DNA of 64,000 nt from Coprinus comatus (GCA_034638255.1 JAWPGT010000008.1:868001-932000); one strand, 5' to 3'. Positions 1-13,020 are shown, counted from the first letter of the stretch. The notes: generated by a model from the letters alone, not told the origin. Program-made: numbers and translations.

Positions 1-2200
1 GTTCGAAAGGCTATTTCCAGTGTTGAATGTTTTTGCCTCAAGTTCCGAGGGAAGCTGCTAGCGACGCCAAAAGTTTCGATCCGAATAGTAGCAAGATGAT
101 AGTTAATCATGCTTAGGATGATCATGGTCACTGGTGACATTACTCGGAGCACCGGTCGGAGCAAAAGCTGTGAATTGAATATATACATAGCATGTCGAGT
201 CTCCGTCAAGACTCGCACTGTTAATTTCCGAGTAAGTTATCCGAGTTCGGATCTGTGTTTTCTTTTTTTGTTAATTAACATATTGTGCATACCACACTGT
301 CTCATATAGACTTCGACTTGAAACTTGGGGATCTTTTGTTTCTCACGATCTTCACTAGAGAACTGTACCTGTTTAGTACCTGTTCACAAAACGCAATGAC
401 TGCCATACCTCATGTCCAATTGAAGTCAGCTGCACCTGTTCTCCACCATGAGCGGAAATTACATTATATATTTATAGTAATTACGTCATAGCTCTGAGTC
501 TTACTCTACCATGCCCAAGGGTCGACGGCGATTTTCAAGTTCTGGCAGTGTAATGAAGAAAACTAATATGGAGCGACGATCTTAGCAAAATAGTTATCCA
601 TTGAACGTCCCGAGAGCTGTTGGAAGAACAAAGGGCGGAGCTTTAATATTCATAATGTTTTGGTGAGAAGGGCCGAAAGAACCGTTGAGACCGCCTGGCA
701 TCAGTGCCCCTCAGCCTTGCATAGGTGCGTTCAGTGTTGAATATAAATGTTGAATATATGAATTCAATTTTAACCAACACCATTCGCGGCGGTTAGAACT
801 TGGGATGCCACGATTAATGAAATTGTGATTTCTGCGTTCCTAAAACTGTTGCTCTTCAAGCTTCAGGTCCCGTTTTTAGATGTCTGATCTTGATTTGCGT
901 GGCTGGTGGCGTTTGCACTTTACGCTTTTGTCGCAAGAAGTTTGCGACGGTAAAGGATGAATTGTTTTCCGTGATTAGTGGATTATGGAGATAAAGTGTG
1001 ATGTTGCCAGGATGTTCTCCAATCCATTATTAATATATTGGTATCACCACGTAGACACGATTAGTAAAATATACATATTCTTAGTAAAAAGAAAATGGTA
1101 ATCCTGCATGGAGCATTTGTAGATAATGGGAATGAAGAATGGAAATAAAAATACAGGAATGGAAAGTTATAATTGTCCTATATGTGAGCGCTTCCACTCA
1201 TGGAAGGTGTCCTGGACTCCTATACTTGAGCTTGAATTCTTCGGGTTATTTTTTTCCATTTTTCTATTTGCTGGGTTTTCCCGAGAAGAACAAAAGAAGT
1301 ACGGATTTATAAATAAATGTGCCATGGGTGAAGTGATCGGGCAGGAAGGAGTACTTAATGTGGACATGATGGATATAACCAGGGACTAGGATTATTTGGA
1401 GAGTACGAGTAGATGGAGACTTTGACTTTGACGTTGTTGTTGAGCCTTGTTGAAGGTGTTGTTGTATCAATAGGTTGATGATCGTCGGAATTGAGCTTGA
1501 AGAGCCTGAAGTGAAGTGCGAGGAACAACATACACTGCCGCTTCCCTATCTAAAAAATGACTTTTTGTTCCGGTCTTCGGAGGAGTATATATGTAGTGGT
1601 AGGAAATGAGGTGTGTACTTATGGTATCTCATTGCAGTGTTGATTGGGTTTGTGAGGAACAACCCTTAGAGAGTAGACTTCTTTTGCTAGGATCTGTCAA
1701 AAGCATGTATGTGTGCTTGCTGCGCTGATTTCTTAACAATTGGAGTAGCGAAGTGGACGGATTATAGGTGGCTTCCGAACGTAGAGTTGATTGATATTAA
1801 TCTCCTGAGATTTGAGGGTATTTGTGAGCGCTAAAGGAATCTTTTGCACAGCCCTGCAAGACGTGATACCCGATTGAGAGATGATGAGATGATGCACAGA
1901 TGATCGATGGCATCTCAGACTAGCAGAAGGTCGAGGCATGTGGTGGAGATGCAGAGATACATTTTTGTGTAGGATGATTTGCCAAGGTTACAGGACTGAA
2001 TGTAGGGGTAAGAATGAACGAACGGCAAGAAAGGATGAGCCGGCTTGATGCGCCGTTGAGGATTGCAACCATCAAGAGAGGAGAATCAAGGGTGGGATAG
2101 AAGGCGGTACCGAGGGAGTAAGACTGTTGATCCTCTGATGATATGATATACGGAACAATTACTTATTACTCTTCCACTTTCTTCTTTCTCCCAACTAACA
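1..2200. other. Upstream region without recognisable gene
   Basis: I see no convincing coding region. The open frames are short, overlap each other on both strands and resemble no family I know. The stretch nearest 2200 is pyrimidine-rich and probably contains the promoter and 5' leader of STE12. Confidence 0.5.
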
Positions 2201-5200
2201 ATGGACGACCCACGCTTGTTCCATCCTCACCACTCACAAACATACCCAATACCTGCCTATGGCCGTCCAGTACACAAGTCTACTCTCCCAGCCCTCCCTA
2301 TCTCCCTTTCAGTCTCCACCACCTCCCAGCATCTCAGAGCACGACCCGAATGAATCTACTGCACGGCCCTCCAATGCCCACAAACATGCCCAGTTCCTCT
2401 CGGGCGCACTCACATCCTTCAATCGTCCCGGGGACCCCGCCGACTCCCTCCTGTTCACTGAGGACCCCGCTGGGTTCACGACCGAAGACCCCGTGTCCAC
2501 CCCCGTCGTCGGCCATCCCCCAATAGCTACCTCCGCTGCCGGGCTTCCTACGCCGCTCAACAGTGCAGACAGCCAGCGAGGAGTATCCCATGAGTTCTCA
2601 TTAAGCAATACACCTGGTATCTCGCGGGGGCTCACAAGGTCCCTGACTCCAGCCGAGCAGGAAAAACTAGCTCATTTGGACAGACTCAAGTTCTTCCTCG
2701 CAACCGCTCCCTCTCAATGGGACGGCGCACGGTCCTCACAGAGCTTTGCTCCTACTCATGGTCAGAACAGCTACCCGTCCACATCGGGTCTTCCCCCCAT
2801 CAAACGTAGGTAGCAGTACTGGCTGGGGCATGGGTCTCCCACCAGTCAATGGTCCACCTGGCGCTACCGCAGATGCATACGCACAGGGCATGCATCCTTC
2901 TCTTAATCGTTTCATGCTTCCAAGTCAGGAATTCGTCACATGTGTCCTCTGGAATGGTCTCTACCATATCACTGGCACTGATATCGTCCGCGCCCTGGTA
3001 TTCCGTTTCGAGGTCAGTCACATTAACTGACCTCCGTTGTTTTCCGATAAGCTTATCTCCCTCATTCTTCCCAAGGCTTTCGGTCGTCCCGTCCGAAACA
3101 TGAAGAAATTCGAAGAGGGTATCTTTAGTGATCTCAGGAACCTCAAACCAGGTGTAGACGCCTGTCTCGAAGAGCCCAAGGTTCGTTCTAATCCCACCAC
3201 CTGCCAAATATTCACATTAATTTAACTTTTATTACAAATACAGTCACCTTTCCTTGACCTCTTATTTAAATATCAATGCATTCGCACACAGAAGAAACAA
3301 AAGGTCTTCTACTGGTTCTCAGTTCCCCATGATCGCCTTTTCCTCGATGCGCTGGAACGTGATCTAAAAAGGGAAAAAATGGGTCTGGAAGCAACCACCC
3401 AAATCGTTGGCGAACCCGCTTTGTCATTCACCTACGACCCCAAAAGGAGTTTGTACGAACAATTTGCTAAGGCTCAGGGTCTAAAAGAAGGTGAAGGCGA
3501 ACTTGAAGGTGTTGTGCGCAGGGCTGAACAAGATAACCTCGGTGGGGATGGGATGGCTCCTTCTGGAAGTGAAAGTGATGCCGAATTGATAGAATCCACT
3601 GGAGGTCTTGATATCGGCACAGAGGATAGCGAGATGAGCGATGCCGATGATATGTTGAATCTCTCAGATGGTGAAAGAGAGAGAAGGAATAGGATCAAAC
3701 AAGAACAACGCAAGAAAAGGCACCTTCAGAAAGTTAATGGCGGCGCTGCTTTCTTCTCCAATATCTTTGGTTTATTCGAAGGTTCACCTACCTATAAGCA
3801 ACGTAGGAAAAAGAACTCGGCTGCCGGAAGTTCCTTAAGCCGGAGTGTCAGTAATAGTTCGTCGGCGTCGTACAGAAGGGGAAGTGAAGATTTTGATGAA
3901 CGTGGAAGACAGAGGAGTATAGGTGCTTATGGAACCGGACTGGAACGTCATCATTCTCAATCCAGCATTTCCCGTGAACGTTCATATCCTTATCCTCAAC
4001 CATATTCTCACACCAATCGAGCCTTCCAATATCCTAGTATGATGGATGAGTTCGGACCTAATAGTTTGGATGCAAAGGAACGTGAAGAACTTAATGCGGC
4101 GCAGTTGTTCCAGAAACAAGCTAGAGGAGAACTAGTACCTGGAGATGGAATTATTAGGAAGCCAAAAGCTCCACATATTATGCCTCCAGTGGACGTCATG
4201 ATTAGTGAAGGTTTTACTGCACATCCCCAACAATTCCCCGGATCGGATCAACAACAACAGCAACAGCTCGATAACACATTCTCGAATGGATTTGATACTG
4301 GAATGTTCGGATCTCAATCAGCCAATTCGACAGATCCAAATGGAACTCAATACGAAACTGCTGATGGAAAATTCAGAGCATTCATGTGTCCTCTATATTC
4401 TTGTGGAAGATTGTTCAAACGTATGGAGCATCTTAAACGACATATGAGAACGCATACCATGGAACGTCCTTATGCTTGCAATATTTGTCAAAAACGATTC
4501 TCGAGAAGTGATAATTTGAATCAACATTTACGGACTCATGAGCGTACCGTTGGTCAAGCTGGATCAGGGTTGTCAGGGGGCGCAGGTGGTTTAAACTATA
4601 ACACGTTAGGTGGCATTGGTGGTGGCATTGGCGGGGATCACAATACGATGGATATGAGTGGTATGAGTGGTATGGGTGGTCTAGGGCATGTTGATTCTAT
4701 GATGTGGAGAGAGAACGGAAATAACGAAGAAAGTGATTTCAGTGGAACCGAAAGTGAATTGGAGGACTATATGTATACTACTACTCAACAATCCATGATA
4801 AGTGGTGGTATGGGTGTCGATAACGTGGGGGTGGTATGATGATGATGATGAACCAAGGTGGTGTCGGTGGCATTGGTGTTGGAGATGTGGGTGGAACAAA
4901 TGGATTCAATATGCAAATGTGCGAAATTGAAGTTCAAGCTAACGATGTTAGAGAAGTTCCAGGTGGGGAAGAGGAGGGAATGTTATTGAGAACTGGAGCT
5001 TCGCTACCTTTACCTTTACCCCCTCACCAGTACGGCATCCACCCATCACACCTTCAACATCAGCAAAGAATGTACGCTCCTCCGAGAATAATGCAAACCA
5101 ATTCCAACGGTTCAGAATTTGGTGACTCGAACGCTCAATGGGCAACGGCAAGACCATCACCACCTCCAACCTCCTTGGCACAAATTCGTTCATCAAATTC

Positions 5201-6138
5201 AAATAGATCTTCATTCGGCGGAAATTCATCACCTGGATACTTGCGTACACATACACCATCTTCTTCGACTTCCTCCGCTTCAATATATAACGGCAACAGT
5301 AACGACACACCTTCGACTTCTACGAGCACGACAGGCAGCAGCAGGAGGTAACAATGATTATGTTACTTCGTTGTCTGCACCTTCACATAAACAAAGTTTC
5401 GATCATACCTCTCTATACCCTCACCCCCCTTCCACTCTACTTGATAATGTCGTCGGCCTCGGTTCTATTGGTGGTGAAGGGAGTGTAAGTGCTACTGGAC
5501 CTGTAAGAAGACACAGGAGTATGACCCCCAGTTTAATCAAAAATGGAGATTCAATTCGAAGACCTATGACTGCCAGCAGCCAAAATAGCGAATTTGGAGC
5601 TATGTCAATATCTCATTCGATTTCGGGATCTCCGGGATTGGGAAGTGGAAGTTTGTCGAGTAGTGTGAGCAGTTTGAATTCTGGTTTGAGTATGGGTCTT
5701 GGTAATGGAGGTATGGGTAATGGAAGAGGTTATCATCCATATGCTGCCGCCGCTGGATACAATACTACGAATTCAAGGTCGGGATCTACGCATTCAAGTC
5801 CTGCGATTTATTCTGTCCCGCTTGGAAGTGGCACTTCGACTGGAAGTAATGGGTCTGATGAAAACGTAAAACAGAATCAGGACCATCAGATTAGGAGGTC
5901 GGAGAGCAGAAGTAGCTTTGTGGGTGGCTTGCATGATATGTTACAACAACAAGGGGCGGGGGAAACAAATATGTTCAGAACGGATAGTCCTTCGTTCCAT
6001 CAACAAACGGAGAGTCCGGCGCCCTACGCGACGATGGATTTACCACCGCTTATGAATCACCATCAACATCAACAACATTTATTCGGGCAACAGCAGGAAC
6101 AGGAGATGGATGGGTCATATTTTGGCACGCAAAGTTGA
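2201..6138 (+). CDS. STE12: Ste12 transcription factor (homeodomain + two C2H2 fingers)
   Basis: This is the transcription factor at the end of the fungal mating/filamentation MAPK cascade, acting in the nucleus. Proposed exons are 2201-2269, 2313-2805, 2846 (or 2873)-3012, 3076-3180, 3244-4807, 4858-5347 and 5397-6138, giving about 1200 residues. The Ste12 DNA-binding domain is encoded from about 2640 to 3470 and includes [16 protein letters not shown], the [13 protein letters not shown] block, and [19 protein letters not shown]. Two C2H2 fingers follow at about 4385-4545 ([19 protein letters not shown], then [17 protein letters not shown]). This layout is typical of basidiomycete and many filamentous Ste12 proteins; the yeast protein lacks the fingers. 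The tail is long and rich in Gly, Ser, Asn and His. Introns at 3013-3075 and 3181-3243 are firm. Those at 2270-2312 and 4808-4857 are inferred from frame, so start and finger-to-tail junction need cDNA. The ATG at 2201 is chosen because it opens the frame joined by a 43 nt intron; 2259 lacks such support. Confidence 0.92.
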
Positions 6139-9100
6139 ATGTTGAATGTTGAACAATTATGAACGATTTCGTGGTTTTCGAAAATGGAGTTGAGATGTAT
6201 GATATGATTGATTTTTTTTTTTGTTCTCTGTTTATTTTATTGCCTCTGAATTAGTACTTCTCTTTCTTTCTCTTCTCCTCTCCTCCCTCAATGATATGGA
6301 TTATTTATTGATTTTTGGATTATCTTCTGTTTTCTGTACATATTTACATACTTACTTACTGCATGCATAGCTTATATACAATTTCTTTGCCATGGCTTCT
6401 ACGATTTGTAGTGTGACCTCAAGTTTATTTATCCCGCGTCTTTAGCTGGCAGGCTTTTGGGCTTTGATTTTATTTTATCATTTATGTTATTCTAGTAGTC
6501 TAATACTGTTTTCAATACTCTATACTCAGTCCAAAGCAGATGGTAATACTTCTCTCAGTCGTCAACTTGAACTTAGAAGGCCGCATCATCAATACAAATT
6601 ACTTAAAACTCCAGGAATCGGAATAACTTTAGCCCCGGTCCGAAAGTTTGAATAACCAATGGTAAGTATCACTTGTGGCTGGGTATCGCATTAACCATTG
6701 TAAGTGTCGAAATTAATGATATCCTATATCATATCAACCGTCGTCTCAACTAGCAAGTTCATCCATTCAGATTCCACACAAAAGTCGATTAAGTTTACCT
6801 AGTTTTTCATCTATACCACTCGTCTCCAACTCACTTTGTATTATACATAATTCAATAATTGAATATTCAACCATCATTCATTAATACTTCAATCAATCAC
6901 ACCGTTCAACGTTCAGCGTTCAACGATCATGACGATTAGTGCCATAAATCAAAAACTGCGGGTTTTTTTATATACTTGTCTTAGCGTATCGTAATTGAAG
7001 CTCTGATCTTTTGAATACAAAATACTGAATCGAAGAAGGCAGAAGATGCGGGATACAAAGAAATTGAATTTATAGAAAAGGTTTCAGATTGACATTTATT
7101 GACAGGCCGCAGTTGAGTGGAGCACGGTCGGTATAAACTGTACACAGCTGTACACAAATCCTACATTTGAATATATTAGATTTGGAAGACTATTATGTCT
7201 TGCCGTTAATGGTACTGGGTTCCATATTTTGGAAGGTGTCACTAAGCTCAAGCTGAGACGGTCGTTGACGATGAGAAGTTGAATTAACTGCTTGAAGGTT
7301 TTTCTCGTGACAGAAGAGCCCCGAACTGACTGCGCATGCCTTGAAATTCCTAGTATCCCATGGATATAACAATCTTAAGATTACGTCTATTAAATATCGC
7401 CTATACAAGATGCCGAATGCACAATGGATATATTTAGACACTAATACATTGGAGTTCAGTCAGAGTTTTTTCAAAATTGTCACTTGCCGGTTGGAGTGGA
7501 CTCATCAACTATGTGCCAGCCCTGGTGCCAAGGTGGCCGTTTTGACAGTAGATTCAACGTGAGTTTGTGGAGACGAAGTCCAGTCGTCGGAAAATGTTGA
7601 ATTCATGTTGGAGGCTAATACCCTAGTATTTTTTGGAAATTGGAACAAGTACAACCTGTTCGGAGTTCGATCTTCGAAGAAATCTCGAGAAAGCAGCTAT
7701 ACTTGTGATCAACATAGCTTTCTACTTACATCAATATGATGGGCCCATGTTTGAAACAAAATAGGACATTAAAAATGAAATTTGCTCTTTAAATTACAAG
7801 CCCTTTGTTGATAAATGGCACGAGTTCAAGTTCCGGAGATATAAGCTACTGGTAAACAATTGCTATGAATACAATAGTATCGATCACTACTAGCCCCTCG
7901 TAGTACAAGCAACCTACGACCGTATAGGATGGGTTCTCTGAACGGGTTCTATTACTACTGCGGTGTGGTAGTGAGTCGACGGTTGATATGACATATTAAA
8001 TCAGCCAACATCATTATTAATATACGTCAACTTACATCTTGCCAAGTCTACTAGAGGTGGCTATGAAGTTAATCATTCAGTGAATGGGTTTGGTAGCAAG
8101 CTCGGGTAGTTGTGACGTCCGAGGACGACCGTTGATATGCGTACAGGAACTTCTCCAAGTTGGCATAGAGATTTGGTATTGGAATTGGTTATTGCGATAG
8201 AACTAAGGAGAATTATAACCCTAACACCATGATAATGCTTTTACATTGGTGTGGGGGGAAGATTAAATATGGAAATGGATAACAGTCCTTTTGACGTCCC
8301 AGAAGCTAAACTTAGAAAATTGTATATTGGTTTTTTGATCTATTTTAAATGACATGCACTGATGCAAAGATGACTCCTGCAGGTTGTTTGATTGACGACT
8401 GTCCGGCTTAGTTCATTGATACTAATCTTTATTCATTAGTGTGTGTACCAGGTAATACTACAAATCGACGTCGTTGCTTTGACGGCTATGAACGGTTAAT
8501 GTCACTAGTAGCGGATTCTCCCCATGGCAATATCAGCGCAGCTGCTGCAATGCTCAAAGGGGTAAAATATTTAGTCTATAGTTTCGTATATGCGATTGTG
8601 GAAGTTGACATTGACTTCGATGGAAACTCCGATTCCAAATCTTCTCCCTACTAGGTTGACAACGAACTTTTGAGATTTCAGGAGTAGAATTACGTGCTAC
8701 CTGCGTGTAGACTCGGCTCGACAAAGTAGTGATCGCATTGATCAAATGATGATTAAACCTTCGTAGGCCTCAACTTCGAAATCAAATGTATCACCTTACC
8801 ATGCTAGTGATCTATCGGAATGGACTTCCAGAGAAATTTTGGAGAAAATACCTACTAATAAATACATGCACGTAGTGCGGATTTATCGCAATAACGAGTG
8901 TTGGCGACAGTACTCTTCGCAAAAAATGAAGGACTCACCGACTTGTCATGCAGAACCTACGAAAATCCTGTTTGTATCACTTTGCACAGTTATACATGGA
9001 ATCTAGATTGAGTTGGATCATGATCTTTGTGGGAGATACTCAACAATGATTCGACGAGTTGGTATATGTCATCCACATGGCCCGGGTTGTATCAAGTACT

Positions 9101-9499
9101 GCATAGTGGTAGATTAAACATGGTATTCATGACAACAGGAGGGAAAGTCCCAGTAGAGGAAGCATAAGTACATTCTCAACCTCAACGACTTCGAGGAGAG
9201 CATGGTTTACCACAGACATAGTTGCAATTGACATGCTGATATCCGATTGTAGTGATTTACTCTTTGGAAAGAGGGCATCACGAAGGTGTTAGTATACCTC
9301 TGGTCAAAGTCTTACAATAATCATGACACGTGTGTATCACCGTGTACAACAATGTAATCTACTTGCTACGTCGTATTCAGGTATATAAATGTTGAATACA
9401 AAAAAAAAAAACTCAGGTCATACTGTATAAAAATAGTTTAATGCCACCAGAAAATTGAATTCCCGGCCCGCGGAGCCGAACCGGGTCGAGGAGCATATA
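6139..9499. other. Gene-poor AT-rich stretch
   Basis: About 3.3 kb without a recognisable gene. All frames are short and interrupted. The first few hundred bases are probably the STE12 3' untranslated region. I found no homology to the other duplicated units of the window, apart from the GC-rich 18-mer at 9461-9478 just before the tRNA gene. Confidence 0.5.
9461..9478 (+). promoter_or_regulatory. GC-rich 18-mer upstream of tRNA-Lys, shared with 39725-39742
   Basis: The sequence TCCCGGCCCGCGGAGCCG begins exactly 39 bases before the tRNA-Lys gene at 9500. An identical copy begins 39 bases before the tRNA-Lys gene at 39764. The flanks between element and tRNA differ. CGGC and GCCG at its ends could form a small hairpin around the palindrome CCGCGG. 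It may be an upstream Pol III element or a remnant of the duplicated unit. Confidence 0.45.
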
Positions 9500-9598
9500 G
9501 CCCGCCTAGCTCAATCGGATAGAGCGTCAGACTCTTATGTCTGCATATGGCGGCTAGTTGGGATCTGAAGGCTGCGAGTTCGACCCTCGCGGTGGGCT
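9500..9598 (+). tRNA. tRNA-Lys (CUU) with 25 nt intron
   Basis: The acceptor strands GCCCGCC and GGTGGGC pair. A D arm, the anticodon stem TCAGA/TCTGA and the T arm with GTTCGA are all present. The anticodon loop reads C-T-CTT-A, so the anticodon is CUU. An intron at 9538-9562 sits in the usual eukaryotic place after position 37. A T run with one interruption follows at 9601-9609. Confidence 0.93.
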
Positions 9599-9825
9599 AC
9601 TTTCGTTTTGCTCCATCGTGAGAAAATCTTTTTTGACTTCAGCTCCCTCTTCAAACTCATTTGAACCTGGACCCAGCAAACGTTGGTCGCGACTCCAAAT
9701 TAGAGGTGGAAGTGAGCGAGATTACTTACCCTTGAAGAAGCAAAACCTTGTTGTGACTGCTAGCCTTACAAAACCCCCACCCGTTCTCCCCTAAGGCAGT
9801 GACTCCGAAACCACCGAAAACCGAC

Positions 9826-11310
9826 ATGGGGTCAGTGTTACAACTGTCTTTTTTCTGGGCCATTATCCTTACTCTAGGGATGAGGCGAAAGAAATCATCA
9901 ACATTACCATTACCTCCTCCGGCGGACCCATTCATTGGCCAATTTCGCATTTTACCCGCAGAGGAATTGATGGGGACGCTTGCAAAGGCTGGTAGTAAAT
10001 ATGTTAGAGTTCCCTGACGATAATATAGATGAGATCCCTCACCGATATGTTATCACTTTTACTACGCCATAATAGTGATGAACATATCATAACAATAGAT
10101 GCTCCACATCGTTTGCTTTACAAGCGGCGATCCATATAATAAAAGAAAATGCATTTTCTCTCACATATTGTGGCCCAGTGTGTGGTACATTTGTTGACCA
10201 AATTTCTTCTTGTATGATTCTTCTATTCAACGTATGCCCACAAAATTCATACTTTTCTCATCAAGTGGAATATCTTCCATCATGGTTCCCTGACACTTTG
10301 TTTGCAACTAAAGCCAAGGAGATGCTACCCGGACGTTGTTTAATTACCCTTTCTTAGGAATAAGATGATACAGTGCTAATGCTTTGTATTGTATTATTTT
10401 TCACTGTTCGAAGGCAGAGTTTAAGATTCATTCCTGGCTCATCACTCTGAACTGCTCAAGAGAGCAGGCATCCAGTCAGAAAAGGACCACGAATGAAAAA
10501 GGCGCAGCAGCAACCATATTTACTTCAATGGAAAACTTCAAAAATGCACTGCATTTGACAGAGATCCCCAAAAAAGTCATGGCCAACTTATCAACATTTA
10601 TGCTTGCTATGACTTTATACTCGGAATGCGTCACACGAGCCCACGAAGAACTCAACTTTGCAGTTCAGCCCAACTGTGCGGATTGGCCTTCGCTTCCCTA
10701 TGAGTGGGCATACACCCTAAAGTAGTATCAGATGACGTTTACAAAGGAAAGTTGATACCATCTGGTTCCTTGGTTATTGCGAATGTGCGGTAAATTTCTA
10801 TGATATCAGCGATTTAAATGCTCGAACCTCTAAATACTAACTATATTCCATTTACAATCCAGCGGTATCCGTCTCAATGAGACTTGCCGTGACGCCCATT
10901 CATTCAATCCGTCGAGAGACGCGCCAAAGTCACAAGATGGACAAGGCGAGCCATATCCTATAGCGCAATTGGACGCGGGTATGTCTACAGGATTCATAAA
11001 TGTCGTAATTTGTGAACTATCGTCTGATCACATGCAATAGGATTTGCATAGGTCGTCACCCCGCAGATTCTGCCCTAATGGCACCATACGCTCTCTCTGC
11101 TCCAGGTACTGTTGGGCGGAATGGAAAAGAGATCACCCCAGTGATTGGAGTATGATACACTCGTAGGCTTCATTCAAATATCTCCAAGCATTGGACAATC
11201 ACCAGGCACCCTTAACCTTATGCATGTCCAGTGAAGCTGAGAAATAGCGAAGCGAACAAACCGGAGGAAGAAATTCGAGCCGTATTTGCGTCCATGGACC
11301 TGGAATGAAA
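9826..11310 (+). pseudogene. Cytochrome P450 pseudogene
   Basis: The order of pieces matches a fungal microsomal P450. A hydrophobic N-terminal anchor is followed by LPLPPPADPFIGQ at 9826-10014. A remnant of helix I ending in LSTFMLAMTLY and the stretch up to SLPYEW lie at 10490-10710. A short block with the DVYKG and IPSGSLVIAN motifs follows around 10733-10790. An SFNPSRD block sits near 10900. A heme-ligand remnant ICIGRHPADSALM is at about 11044-11085, with NGKEITP near 11120. Several fungal-type introns can still be traced. The helix C to helix H part, the ExxR region and the full FGFGRR motif are missing or broken, and stop codons interrupt the frame, so it is non-functional. Its 3' end coincides with the outer edge of the inverted duplication. 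Confidence 0.75.
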
Positions 11311-11431
11311 GCTACGGAACTCCTTACTATACTTTGTGGGTTCGTTCATAAATAATAGTTCTTTGACTCGGATTCCAACTTCATGTTTACATATTTCGAT
11401 AGTACAACCTCCATCATTCCATATGAACTAG

Positions 11432-11677
11432 TTAAATGAGGCAACAATATTTCTTATAACCAGTGACACAACAAGCGCCATCTCCACAGCTTGAAGTTCC
11501 CTGATCAACATAGCCAGCGTCACAACCACCTGCACAGAAGGGTGCAGTACCACTCCAGTAGCAGTTGGCGGCGGCAGCTTCGGTGGCTTCAGTGGCTTCA
11601 ACGGCGTCGTTGGTTGGGATGGCCATAACGCCAGCGACGATGGTAGCGATGAAAGTGAGAGTGATGGCGAATTTCAT
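11432..11677 (-). CDS. Small secreted cysteine-rich protein, copy A
   Basis: The product has 81 residues. The first 19 form a clear signal peptide (hydrophobic core ending in GVMA). A short Ala/Glu/Thr-rich spacer follows, then a compact domain with eight cysteines in the pattern C-X8-C-X3-C-X11-C-X4-CC-X7-CC, including WSGTAPFC and GDGACC. Four disulphides are likely in the mature extracellular protein of about 40 residues. The leader suggests a 5' UTR intron ending just before the ATG, as in the other family members. It is divergent from copy B across a 1.5 kb spacer. Its partner in the other arm (31628-31873) differs by one residue. The role is unknown: effector, antimicrobial or signalling peptides are all possible. 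Confidence 0.85.
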   Translation of the reverse strand: MKFAITLTFIATIVAGVMAIPTNDAVEATEATEAAAANCYWSGTAPFCAGGCDAGYVDQGTSSCGDGACCVTGYKKYCCLI

Positions 11678-12154
11678 GATGACCTGGTAAAAATATAGGT
11701 AAGAAAGTGCATGAGGAAGGAAAGGAGAACTGACTTTGAGAGATGATTAAACACTGGAGGGGTGCTGAAGAAAAGAGTGAAACTACCAGGCCTTTTATTG
11801 CCGTCGGTCACTTGGAATTTTCTTTCTTTTATGACAGGTGTAAATTATTTCTGCTTCTGTTCGCATCCAGCATATCAAAGCGGAGAAGTTGTGATGCCAT
11901 AGTTTTGCGATCAAAGGTACTAGTATTATTCTCAAAACATACAGGAGAAATCCGAGAATGGAAACATTACAGAACAGAAACTGTTGAAGACGACTAGCAC
12001 AAGTAACGTTAGAGAGACATATACCCTGACACAGATACTGCGTACTCGCGTAAAGTTCAAAACCCTTAGATCTATTCTCTTCCGGTGACCGTGCAGTATT
12101 TACTAACCACAATTCAGAAGTCGAAGAATGCCTCGGATGGTCGAGCTGCAACAA

Positions 12155-12980
12155 TAATGAGCAGATTGAATGTAGTATAAAGAAATATACTATTTATGTA
12201 AATGATCGTCGATCCTTGGCACTTGCCTCCTCTTCCTGATTTTGATTATGACACGGTCACAATAATAGAATGTACTCCCCATTGAGGCTGATACAAATTA
12301 TGATTATTACAAAAAGCACTAGGACATTCCTGTTGTGTTACTAAGAAGTTTGAGAACCACGGAAGCGAGGACTTCTCCTATTATAAGAGGAACAACGAAT
12401 AAAGGACTAACTCGCACCTCATGTGATGAGTCGTTTCAGAAGATGAAAAAAAGAAAATCAGAAATATTCCCACTTAAGTGCAGGTCTTTATGTAATTACA
12501 TGTTATTGTCCATATTGTATTCAGTATGGCAAGGGATTCCGATCTCCTCTTCCGTTCGCTTTTCCGACTCCCGAGCCAGTGAGGATAAAACTTCAAACTT
12601 ATAGAAGTGGGCAACTACTAATGTATCAGGTTCCGAATTTTCCGGTCCGGTACACCCCTGAGCTCCAATGTACCGGGTTTAACCCAGTCCTGTCTCGAAT
12701 TATTAATCCATCACCTGTTGTATAATACTTATTATTCACTAACCAAATTATCTAGGAAGAACATCCATGTACTGTCGTCCGCGTCAAACTTGGCCCATTT
12801 GTGGATCCGAGATCATTTCACTGGTGGCGGCCGCGTGAGGTCGCAATACGAATCTTCTTATCGACTGCTTCCATCAGATTCGGAATATGGAGTCGGTGTG
12901 ACTTGAAATGTGCAACTAGAAGTCCTTCCAAGTCCCTGATATAATAGCCGACCGAATAATACCAATTTACATTGTATTTA
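12155..12980. other. Spacer between divergent SSCP genes A and B
   Basis: I see no gene here. The spacer is part of the inverted duplication; its counterpart at about 30250-31100 is similar but carries many indels. It should contain the promoters of both flanking genes. Confidence 0.5.
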
Positions 12981-13010
12981 TGTTGTGTTTACAAATGTGA
13001 AAAAACAAAC

Positions 13011-13020
13011 ATATAAAAAA
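13011..13020 (+). promoter_or_regulatory. TATA box of SSCP gene B
   Basis: ATATAAAAAA lies about 140 bases before the ATG at 13159. The TATA box, an AACTATCAA element and a CAGAC...CTTCACTCTCAA stretch recur in the same order before SSCP gene C (from 24671) and in the other arm (around 30216-30222). This supports a conserved core promoter. Confidence 0.55.

Noticed and set aside
1126..1389. 87-codon open frame with CPIC motif
   Set aside because: A single CxxC, no partner cysteines, no homology I recognise, and open frames on the other strand over the same bases.
11432..11677. CaaX-like end (CCLI) of SSCP A as a prenylated pheromone
   Set aside because: The protein has a signal peptide and its C-terminal cysteines belong to the disulphide pattern. 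Other copies end in CCRS, CCSS or CCPSN, which do not fit CaaX.
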